NCBI GenBank assembly: GCA_029237695.1
Contig: CM055265.1
Coordinates: 212,862,506 to 212,926,505 of the forward strand
Length of the DNA stretch: 64,000 nucleotides
Direction: 5' to 3'
Source: Conchocele bisecta
Lineage: Eukaryota; Mollusca; Bivalvia; Lucinida; Thyasiridae
How positions within the stretch are numbered: position 1 is the stretch's first letter; every line of letters starts with the position of its first letter. Of the stretch, positions 30,363-41,900 are shown in pieces. A model generated the notes under the pieces. It did not search any database and was not told the DNA's origin. It saw only the letters and a list, made by a program, of their open reading frames with translations. The position numbers were made by a program, and so were the translations under genes.

Positions 30363-30681
30363 CAGGGCCTGAAAATAGCACTGGTCCGAGGTCCTGGACC
30401 TGCAAATTTTAAAAGTAGGACTTTTGTAATTTACAAGCAAAAAATCTGCCGGACCTGTTATAAAATTGAAATTGCAATCATCATTCAGCGATGCTAAATC
30501 CATTCTGATTATCGTCTTATAAGATAATTTATGGTGACTCATTCGAGTATTTACACATGTTGTGATGAGTCATTTCGCATAAAACAGACACATATTTCTA
30601 GCGATTAATCCTCGGACCTTTCACTTTTTTCCTTGTTAGGTCCCGGACCTACTGGTAAAAGCTGCTATTTTCAGGCCCTGA
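30363..30681. mobile_element. ~320-bp element with CAGGGCCTGAAAATAGCA inverted ends
   Basis: The 18-bp inverted ends are perfect or nearly so, with second-level inverse similarity (AGGTCC...GGACCT) inside. Non-coding. Confidence 0.7.
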
Positions 30682-31271
30682 TACATACATTAAATATACA
30701 TAAAAGCACCAATAAGTGAGAGAGAAAATAAGATAACATTTATTTACTCCATCTTATAACATCTTATAACACATTACCAAGATCTCTATGTTTTAATGGG
30801 CCATACTGGGACGGCCTTTAGACAACAAACTCTTACGAAACTGTCAACTGATTTATAGCATTGTAGCCTATATATTGCAGAAGTTAGGCAAATGTTAGTC
30901 CTCCGCAATGATATATTCCCGATGCGCTATGTCAACTCTTTTTCAAGCTATGCATTATTTTGTTCGACACAATTCTGAATGTTTCTCTTAGTAGTAAGAC
31001 TTCGGTAACATTTATTTTTTTGGCTTTCCCGATGACACGTCGGCTGGTACCGATTCATTGCTTCGCTGACAAGGTAAGCACGTGTCCGGCTGGTAATCAG
31101 TCAATGTAACATGACGCTTACGCGTGACACTCCACGAATATCAGCCAATCACTAGCTTAGCGATGACGTCATTGGGAAAGCCCATCAAGATTAGACAACA
31201 TGGCTTCCCAAAAAATTATAGACATGTTGGTGCTATTCAATTGTCTGTCGTGACACATTGGGCGGGTATAA

Positions 31272-31421
31272 ATGTATAAGCAACTACGCTGCCCTGTGGC
31301 TAAAGGTGAGCGGGGTAGACTAGAGCTGGTAGAATTAGTTGCTGATCTGCGAAATAAATTAGCTATATTGGAGGAGACAAATGGGGTGTTGGAATATAAA
31401 TTATCACTCGCGGCACATTGA
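31272..31421 (+). CDS. Small open frame (49 aa) inside the long-inverted-repeat element; function unknown
   Basis: Not recognised. The ATG follows GGCGGGTATAA. The frame begins MYKQLRCPVAKGERGRLEL, continues VELVADLRNKLAILEETNG and ends KLSLAAH. The middle has heptad-like spacing of Leu/Val/Ile suggesting a short coiled coil. Chance is possible at this length. Confidence 0.25.
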   Translation: MYKQLRCPVAKGERGRLELVELVADLRNKLAILEETNGVLEYKLSLAAH

Positions 31422-31515
31422 AATTACATTAATTATTTTCTCCAAAATTCATAAATTTGCTGTCGGATACAATTTTCTCATTAACCAATTTTTGGATGTT
31501 TCGGGGGTGGTGGGG

Positions 31516-31579
31516 GTAGTATAGAGGGGTGGACATGATACCACCGCAGGTGGTATCATTTTGACTCCCTCTATACTAC
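31516..31579. repeat. Short palindrome GTAGTATAGAGGG...GATACCACC
   Basis: Arms GTAGTATAGAGGG and CCCTCTATACTAC, with core GATACCACC/GGTGGTATC. Confidence 0.8.
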
Positions 31580-32409
31580 TGAAACAATGTTTTGTTGATG
31601 CAAAATGTTTCTTTACGGGCCGGGACGACGTAAACATGTAGTTTGGAGCTGATGTTTGCGCTGTCATATAGTATTATTGGCCCAAAAATGTTACCGAAGT
31701 TTTACGACTAAAGAACAATGCAGAATGTTGTTGGACAAAATTCATAGCTCGAAAACTCGTTGACGTAGCGAATCAGGGAATACATCATTATGGAGGGCTA
31801 ACAATTGCCTAACCTCTGCAATAGGTGACAATGCTATAAATTGGTTGGCTGTTTCATGAGATTACGTTGTCTCTCGGCCATCTGAGTACGACCCATTAAA
31901 AACATAGCGACCTTGGTAATGTGCTATAAGAGGGAATACATTTTTTTCTCACTTATTTTGTTTCCACTTCTTGATGCTTCTATGTATATTGTATGTATTT
32001 GAACCGTGGTCAGTTACTTCAACCTGTGGGGAAAACAGGTCAGGTTTCCCCCTGCTCTCCTCGACAGGGGAGGTAATTATAACCGGCAGGTGCGCGAAAT
32101 GGATGATGTCCAACTTCCAGAATTCCTCAACCCAGCTGGGAAACTGGTTAGCTATAAATAGTTAAACAAATGACGAAAATTCATTTTATTATATACCTAC
32201 CCATGAAATACATAGTTAATACGATGTAAATAAAAGTTGTATGTTCTCATCGATGAAATAAACAACTTCCGGTGAAAATACGACTACTTCCGCTATCTAT
32301 ATTCATAACGCGCACCTGAAAGAAAACAGCGCAAATAGGCTGCAAATACACATTCATTACCGTATACAGTCTAAAAAACTGCTAATTTCCATGGAGCGGT
32401 ATATAATAA

Positions 32410-32660
32410 ATAGAATATTCATATTTTTGCAATGAATATGACATATATGTTCGTCGAGTGCTGTGAAATGTCCATATTTCACTCGTGCCGTAGTGAAATA
32501 TGGACATTTCACAGCACTCGTCATATTCGTTGCAAAAATATGAATATCCTCTATATATTTTCTTTTATTTCTCCCTGTAAATGTCATGACTATGTCTTGA
32601 AACTCAATTTTAGTAACATTCCAAGACATATTTACAGAGAGAAATAAGAAAAATACTCGT
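32410..32660. repeat. Two adjacent hairpins upstream of the AGPAT start exon
   Basis: 32410-32555 pairs GAATATTCATATTTTTGCAA with its inverse and has an inner stem GTGCTGTGAAATGTCCATAT. 32558-32660 pairs TCTTTTATTTCTCCCTGTAA with its near inverse. Confidence 0.75.
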
Positions 32661-32746
32661 AATTTGTTGGCTGTTTGTTTCACCACTAGCATGCAAAGAG
32701 ATAATTATTAATGTAATTTCATGGATTAGCCTATTTCCTGTTACAG

Positions 32747-32929
32747 GCACAATGGGTGTTATATCGTGGATAAAGAGTTGGGTGTTAATAAAGCTGCTGT
32801 TCTGCTACATCTACCTGGCGAGTGGTGTGATCGTCAGCATACTAATGATGCTCGGGCTGGTTATCTGGCCGGTCAATAAGGGGCTGTATCGGCGATATGT
32901 ACAGGCACTCGCATACACCGTCTGGTCCG
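32747..32929 (+). CDS. AGPAT3/4-like: AGPAT coding exon 1 (ATG at 32752)
   Basis: Encodes MGVISWIKSWVLIKLLFCYI, then a hydrophobic stretch ending LGLVIWPVNK, then GLYRRYVQALAYTVWS. It matches the family start (hydrophobic anchor, then INKxLYRR). The donor is TCCG/GTAAGT. Confidence 0.92.
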
Positions 32930-35900
32930 GTAAGTTCCAGAGGAACAGAGAGGATTTTTATGCTCCCTCTTTGAGGGGGATTATAGATTCGCCCTTGTCC
33001 ATCTGTCCGTGCATCCATCCTTCTGTGCATCCAAATGTTGTGCTGTGCATATCTCCAAAAGTATTTGGAACTTTACAGACGCGATGCTTGATTTAGCATC
33101 TAAAATCTTACATCAAGCTCTTATGGGATTGAGATAATCGGTCCTCATTAATTATTCACAGGATGGCAGACGTGTGACGTCACTTTGAAAATTTACAACC
33201 AAACAGTACCCGACAGGCAACATTTGACCGATATGAGATCGGGAATGGAATTGAATTGGTGTTTAACGCCCAATGTGGATAAATGTGGCTTTGGATGGAG
33301 AAATTGGGCTTATGACATTTGCGGCTTGTGTATATCCAGATCATCTTGCTTATTATTCGGCACATTTGATGCATATTTTTTACTACGCTTAGTGTATCCC
33401 AGAAATCCCAAAAGATACCAATTTACCATCAATCTATACTTATCCATTGATTCCTTTTCTCTTGTTTCACACTATGCGTATTTCAACGTCATAGCGGACA
33501 CCTGTCACAAATTGATATTTCCGTTTCCGGGGTCTTGTTTTGTTTGATAAAAAATACGTAAAACTGGCAGAAATCAGTTGGAAAAAATGTTTGAAATTTA
33601 TCTACCTACCTATAACGCGCAGGGTGACTTCTGGATTAAAAATGCGGGTGAATAAATGCGCGCAATACACAGCGAAATACGGTAAGTATGCTTAGCAATT
33701 TTGGTGAAATAGGCTACTGCCATACTGGGGCCCGTTTCACTAAACGTCGTACAACTAAAATGTTTGTTGGTAGTCTGCAGAGCTCCAGATAAGTTTTGTG
33801 TCTAAAGCGTACTATACCCCCTGATTTCAAAATCATTGCGTATATTACTTTTAATTTTACAAATTAATTATTGATTTTCTTCATTACTAAATAGGGAACA
33901 AATGATAAAAAGTATAACAAATTTAAACATCACTTTTTTTGAGCTGCAAAAATCAAACAGTGTTTGCAGTTTGCAGCTCAACTATAAAGTGAATTTTCAA
34001 CTTTCTAACAGTAGTTTCACTACTCAATTTGAAAATCAATGCGTATTTTCACATTGCTGTGCGTATTTTGTACTCCCACTTTTGATAATGCTTATTCAGC
34101 TAAAATGATTGCGTAAAATACGACAATACACACTTTATCTGGAACTCTGGTCTGTAAATTTCACATTACCGATGTTTTCTTGTAAACAATTATTGGATTT
34201 ACATTTATTGAGCATAGGCAGCCTATGCACAATAAATGTAAATCCATTAATTGAGATTTCCAGACGATCCTAAATTTGCACTTACGAACATTTTAGTCGT
34301 ACAAAATTTAGTGAAACGGCCCCCTGGTCTAGCAGGATATTTTCAAAGCGGTCAATTGTGAAACCATATTTGGTGATGTTTTATTTCCAGAGTTTACCTT
34401 CATTGGTGACTGGTGGGTGAATGCGGACGTGGATTTATACATCACGCCCGAAGATCAACGTCGTATGACTCAGGAACATCTGCTGTGCATCTTCAACCAC
34501 ACGTACGAGATTGATTGGCTCATGGCCTGGCTGATTGCGGAGAGACACGGACTATTGGGGGTAAGGCATGTGCCATCCACAAACAATGTGGACGTCTCTA
34601 CTCATTTTTGTCTCACCCACAATAGTGGAAGTGAGACATAACGATCACAATTCCAGCATCGGCGTCGTCATCCAGTCAACAATTTGGGAGTAAATTTTGG
34701 ACATAAGTCCAAATATCAATATCTCATGATCCGTTAGTCAGATCATTAGGAAACTTCATTAATAGCTTCCTCACATTGATAGCTATCCATCCAGTGTCAT
34801 TTGGGTGACTGACCATGGTGACCTTAACCTTTGTTGATGTACGCCAAAACAGTAGTCCGGGATTTAACATGGGGAAATTGTTTTTTTGCACGCTATAGAC
34901 GCGAACTATTTTTTTCCCCCCAAAATATAGATGCGCGTTGTACACCAGTGCGCGCAATACACAGCTAAATACGGTAGCATGAACCAGTCTATGCCAGTTT
35001 TCTAGGCATGAAATGGTTAAACTAATTAATTATTTATTACTAATTTTTCAGAGCACAAAGATCTATGGCAAGGTGATATTGAAGTTTATTCCTGTGATGG
35101 GCTGGATGTGGTATTTCACAGAAAGTATATTCCTCAAGCGAAACTGGGACGATGACCGCAAGATCCTGGAAAAAAATATACAAGAAATTATTTCTTACCC
35201 TGAGGATTTATTTGTTGTTGTAAGTTTTAGCAGTGGTGTTTTATTCCCTCCATTTATTCCAAGAATAGAGAGTGAATGTTGCCACCCCAACGTCGGCTTT
35301 TGTGACGTTAAAAGATTTCTGACATTCGACCGCCAATACTGATAAGCCTACAGCCACCATTGATGTAAAAGTACCAGGGGGCCGTTTCACTAAACTGCGT
35401 ACGACTAAAATGTTCGTAAGTTCAAATTTAGGATCGTCTAGAAATTTCAATTGATGTATTTACATTTATTGAGCATAGGCTGCATATGCTCAATAAATGT
35501 AAATCCAACAATTGTTTACAAGAAAACATTGTTAATGTGAAATGTACAGACTATCATAATTTTGCACTTGCGAACATTTTAGTCATACAAAGTTTAGTGA
35601 AATGGCCCCCAGTATTGCAAACCACTGGGAAACAGCTGACATTCATGTGATTTTGACGATGTTCTGCCTATTTTCCTTGATTATATTTTAGGTTGACCTT
35701 CTGTCTTCGTATTGTGTATTGGGTGGATAACCATCAAACTTTATTACACAGTAATAAACATGAGCAAGTTGTGTGTATTACAAACCATTGTCAAATGTGA
35801 CTAAATCACACTTGATTCGCATCGCTGGCTGTGTGTAGCCAATTGAACCCTTTCACACCTAAGTAACTGGAGTTGATTTTTACATGTTAATTTCCGGACC

Positions 35901-38900
35901 AATCCAATTGTCACAAAATGATTTTCTGACTAGTCCATTTAATATGAAAAGAGGGTGTTTTGTTCTCAAAAGTGAAAATCAATTTAAAAAAGTGCAGATC
36001 CTGATGGGACGGCTCGTCACGAGCCGGCTCATCTGGATCTTCACTATTTGCCAATACCCCTATTTGCGGTGTTGAAAGTGTTAAAGAAAGTTGATTAATG
36101 TACATGCAGGTATTTATAACAATTCAATATTTCTCCCTGAAGAGATGACCAGAGCGCCAGTCAAGGTGCGTAATTTGGAAGTAAATTTCTTATTTCTCCA
36201 TCAAAAATGGCAAGTTGGGAGTGCTTTAGAATCGTCTCAATGAGACGATTCTAAAGGACTCGCAACTTGCCATTTTTGATGAAGAAATAACAAAATTTCA
36301 CCACAAGTTGGTCAAATTACGCACCTTAACTGGAGCTCTGGACGATGCATTGTGTCCTGCCGGTTGCAGTTATTGCTGCATGCTGAGGGCACGCGATGGA
36401 CGCCGGAGAAGCACGAGGCCAGCCTGGCCGTGGCACGACAGAAAGGCTACCCCATATACAAACGCATGCTCCTGCCCAGGACGAAGGGGTTCGCACTCTC
36501 CGTTGAACTGATGAAAGGCAAAGGTACTGATTCTCAGTTAGGTATCACAGAGCTCCAGATAAGGTGCGTATTGGCGTATTTTACGCACTTATTTGAGCAG
36601 AATATGATGGATTTACATTTATTGAGCATAGGCTGCATATGCAGCCTATGCTCAATAAATGTACATCCAATAATTGTTTACAAGAAAACATCGGTAATGT
36701 GAAATTTACAGAGTCCAGCGATCCAGATAAGGTGCGTGTTGTCGTATTTTACGCAATCATTTTGGCTGAATACGCATTGATTATCAAAAGTGTGAGTACA
36801 AAATACTCGCACCAATGTGAAAATACGCATTGATTTTCAAATTGAATAGTGAAAATACTTTAATAAAGTTGAAATTTACTTAGTTGAGCTGCAAAAAGCA
36901 AACACTGTTTGCTTTTTGCAGCTAAAATAAGTGAATTTTTAAATGCGTTTTATTTGTTTGTGTTATTATTTGTTCCCTATTTAATAAGGAAGACAATCAA
37001 TAATACATTTGTAAAAGTAAAATACACATTGAATTTGAAATATGGGGGTATAATACTCTTTTAGATACAAAACTTATCTGGAGCTCTGATATCGAACTTG
37101 ATATCAAAAGCATTTTATCCCGTCAACACAGTACGTATGTGCTGTGAAACACGGTGCCGTGAAACATTTTTGATATCCAGTCAATACTAGTTTTGCATTT
37201 TACAGCCATTTGTATGTGTTGACGGGATAAATAGAATAGTAGGTTAGTGCCGTGAATGGGAAAAAATACCTGGCGCGGCACGGAAACGGGATGTGCTCGG
37301 CAGAGCCTCGCCCATCCCGTTTCCTGAGCCTTGCCAGATATTTTTTCCCATTCACGGCACTAACCTACTATTCTCTATATATGTATTCAGTATCACTTTG
37401 AATGAAGTTACATCTTGTTTTTTAATCGTCTCCAATGGATAAGAAATAAATTCTATATGACGTTCTCTACTGCATGTGTTGTATGCAATTCGCCCATATT
37501 TCAGTTTAATACACATGCAGGATTGTGTTTGGGTGCTACGTGTACACATGTGATTGAAGAAATGGGGCTTATGGCAGAGGTCCTAGTAGCCAATTTATGC
37601 CCGGGGTCATTTGACTCCTATCTGCATTTTTCGGAGTCATTTGATGTCTAATTTCATCAACAAACTTTTCACTATTTAATTAATATTTCAAATGATATAC
37701 AAATTAACTTACAAATAATATATTTCACAAGTACTATCAAAGAAAATTGTCAAATCTAGGAGCAAATGCAAAATTAAAGTGAACAAGTTTAGGAGTCAAT
37801 TCTTAAAAATCTGAGCAATTGACTCCTTTTTGGGACTTATCAAGTCCACTGTATGAAATTTGTGACCAGTGTAGCTCCTGATCAAATACCACACTCCTCA
37901 CAGTCTGATCAGCATCTACACTGATCGCAAAACCCATAAGCCCCATTTCTCTCGTGCCAGCCACACATGTAGACTATTGGCCCGTGTTTCAGCGTTCAGC
38001 ATCCTCGACTGCACGGTGGGGTTCCCAGGAGATGAGCCTGAGCCCAGCCTCATGGATGCTATCAATGGGAAGAAAATGCGCTGTGCAATCAAGGCCAGGT
38101 ATAAACGGCGTCTGTAGATCTGTAGCCGATTTCACCAAAACTGCTAAGCACACTTATCTAGCTAAGTATACTTTGAGGGAGTAATCATTTATTTTTCCCG
38201 AAATGCATTATTTCATATAGAACTAACGGCTGCATAGACAATGTATTTGATGATTAAAAGTATGCAGATTTATTATACTAAATTTATTACATTATCACAG
38301 CCAAAATGGCTGTTATAATGTAATAAATTCAGTATAATAAAAATTAATAAATTTATCCTTAAATTGAAAATTTCTCCCTCAAGTGATCAAGATAAGTATA
38401 CTTTGCAATTTTGGTGAAATCGGCTACTGGCATGTAATCCATATACCCATCTGTGGTACTGTACTCTACTGGCATGTAATCCCTATACCCATCTGTGGTA
38501 CTGTACTCTACTGGCATGTAATCCCTATACCCATCTGTGGTACTGTACTCTACTGGCATGTAATCCCTATACCCATCTGTGGTACTGTACTCTACTGGCA
38601 TGTAATCCATATACCCATCTGTGGTACTGTACTCTACTGGCATGTAATCCCTATACCCATCTGTGGTACTGTACTCTACTGGCATGTAATCCCTATACCC
38701 ATCTGTGGTACTGTACTCTACTGGCATAGTATTACCCTATACCCATCTGTGGTACTGTACTCAAATCTACTGGAATGTTATCCCTATTATTAACCCATCA
38801 TGTTAACTGTACTCTACTGGCATGTAATCCCTTATAACCCATCATTGGAACTGTACTCCTACTGGCATTAATCCCATTATTCCCATCTGTGGTACTGTAC

Positions 38901-41900
38901 TCCCTGGCATTAATCCCCTATACCATCTGTGGTACTGTACTCTACTGGCATTTATCCATATACCCAACTGTGGTACTGTACTCTACTAGCATGTAAATCC
39001 CTATACCCATCCTGTGGGTACTGATAACTCTACTGGCATGTAATCCATACCCATCTGTGTACTGTACTCACTGGCATGTAATCCCTATAACCCATCTGTG
39101 GTACTGTACTCTACTGGCATGTAATCCATATACCCATCTGTGGTAACGTACTCTACTGGCATGTAATCCCATATACCCATCTGTGTACTGTACTCTACTG
39201 GCATGTAATCCATCTACCCATCTGTGTACTGGTGACCTACTGGCAAAGTAATCCCCTAAAAAGGCCCATTTGTTGGTACTGTACTCTACTGGCATAATCC
39301 ATATCCCCATCGTGGTACTGTACTCTACTGGCATGTAATCCATATACCCATCTGTGGTAACTACTGTACTCTACTAGGCATGTAATCCCTATAAACCCAT
39401 ATTGTGGTAACTGATCTACTACATGCATGTAATCCATATACCCATCTGTAACTGTACTCTAACTGGCATGTAATCCTATACCCATCTTGGGTACTGTACT
39501 CTCTACTGGCGATGTAATCCATATACCCATCTGTGTACATGTAATCCCCTAAGAAACTATGTGGTAACTGTACTCTACTGGCATGTAATCCATAACATCC
39601 CATCTGTGGTACTGTACTCTACTGGCATGTAATCCCTATATCACCCAATCTGTGGTACTGTACTCAACTAACCCACTACTTGGCATGTAATCCATATACC
39701 CATCTGTGTACAACTGTACTCTACATGGCAATGTAATCCCGATACCCATCTGTGCTACTGTACTCTACTGGCATGTAATCCACCCTACTTACCAATCAGT
39801 GTACTGTACTCTAACTGGCATGTAATCCCATATACCCCACTCATGTGGTAACTGTACTTCTACTGCACTGTAATCCAATACCCTATACCCATCTGAGGTA
39901 CTGAAAACCTACTGGCAGTAATCCCTATACCCCATCTGTGGTACTCCTTAACTCCCTACTGGGCATGAAATCCCTATACCCATCTGTTGGTACCTGTATC
40001 ACTACTGCATGTAAATCCCATTAATACCTCCCATCTGTGGTTTACTGTACTCTACAGGCAAGTTTAATACCATATACCCAATCTTTGGGTACAGTACTAC
40101 TACTGGCCAGTAATCCATCCCAATAAACCCATCTGTTGGTACTGTAACGCTACAGGCATGTAATCCCATATACCCAATCTGTTGGTACTGTTAACTCTAC
40201 TTGGCATGTAATCCCTATTTGAACCCAGTCTGTGGTAACTTGGTACTCTGACAGGCAATGTAATCCCTTTATACACATCTTGTAGTACTGTACTATCACT
40301 GCATGTAATCCCTATACCCATCGTGTACTGTACTCTACTGGCATGTAATCCCTATACCACTGTGGTACTGTATCTATGGATGTATCCCTATAACCCATCT
40401 GTGGTACTGTCTATATACTGGCATAATCCCTATACCCATCTGTGGTACTGTACTCGTATATCATGTTTGTTATCCCCTCTATACGATTGGCAGGGGTCAT
40501 ATGGCCCTCGAAGTTCCATCCATCCGCCATAGTCATTGGGCTTATGGGTTTTACGACCAGTGTAGATCCAGATCAGCCTGTGCATCCGCACAGTCTGATC
40601 AGAATTTGCACTGGTCACCATTCCAAAAAAATAAGCTGAACAATTTTGTTTACTCCCTCCATATAGAGGTTTAAGTCTATATGGAGGAAGTAAAAAAAAA
40701 TGTTAGCTTATTTTTCTTCATTTATTGATGCTTTTAGACATATTTAATGTATGTATAGACCTCGGTCCGTTACTTCAACCTGTGTGAAGCACCTGGCATG
40801 CTGCAAACAAGCATTATAGATCGCTATCAGGCTACATGAGTATGATATTGGACCAGGAGCTACACTGATTGCAAATCCCATAAGCCCGATTTCTTCAGTC
40901 ATTTCCATATGGTTTCTCCTGAAGTCTGGTATGGATCTATGCTACTGGTTATAAGCATTACAGATGTGTCATTGGTTGAATGTGACTGGAGAAACGGGGC
41001 TTATGGCATTTGTAACCAGTGTAGCTATTGATCAAATGACACATTCCTACAGTCTGATTAGGGTCTATTCATGATGGATGTTTCACTGATGGACTGGGGA
41101 ACAATGCAGATCCTAATTTGGATTTACACTGGTCGCAAAACCCATAACTCATCATTTCTCCAGTCACAGCCACAAATGTTGTTGTTTACGGACACTGACT
41201 ATAGCAAACAGTGCAGGAAATGTGTATGGTGATCGGAGTCTCCACCTTGATTGGTCACAAAGGTCACAAACCACATATTACGAGCCATTATCACATGTAT
41301 AATTCCAGCACAAAAACATTTATACAATTCCCTAACATTGGCCCGTAGCAAGTCTCTGTCCAAAATTTATATCCCAGTAAACTCCCACGCCAAACTACTT
41401 TCTACAGGTGCGCTGTCAGTGCTGTCAATGTAAACAAATGTCTGCCGTCTGTCAAAATAATTTTCTTGATGAATTTATTTCAAATGCTGGAATTAAAAGG
41501 AATGAATGGCCTTTTTGTGGAATTTATCGGGGTATAAACTTGGAAAAGTCGCGGGAATACTGGACGAAGGCCTTGATATAAACTTGGAAAAGTCGCGGGA
41601 ATACTGGACGAGGCCTTCCGGCCTTCGTCCAGTATTCCCGCGACTTTTCAAAGTTTATACCCCGATAAATTCCACAAAAAGGCCATTCATTCCTATAATA
41701 TTTGCAGATGGATCCCGATAGAAGACGTACCAACCTCCACAGAGGAGGCATCGGGCAACTGGCTACGTGAACTTTACAAACAAAAGGTACGTCCTTACAT
41801 GGTCACCGTCACAAGGAGCTTAAATATGTACACATTTGTAAAGCTAACATATATGTAAACCCACGGTGGATATAGTATGTCATTGGCATCTGCTATTTGG

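Larger units (their letters stand above)
30715..31945. mobile_element. 1.2-kb element with inverted repeats of about 250-300 bp
   Basis: Left arm about 30715-31015 and right arm about 31683-31945. They match in inverse orientation over blocks such as GCACATTACCAAG, CTATGTTTTAATGGG, TATAGCATTGT, GCAGAGGTTAGGCAA and AAAACTTCGGTAACATTT (right-arm complement). The middle holds a smaller inverted pair around GGCTTTCCC (31020 and 31180), TGACGTCA, two CCAAT-type sites and a 49-codon frame. Confidence 0.7.

Noticed and set aside
32357..32692. 111-codon minus-strand frame
   Set aside because: Lies across two hairpins; its repeated MNI/NMN peptides mirror the palindrome arms.
38359..38793. Open frames with 14-residue periodic repeats on both strands
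   Set aside because: They come from a 42-bp minisatellite whose length is a multiple of three; the frames break as soon as the units gain indels, and there are no gene signals.
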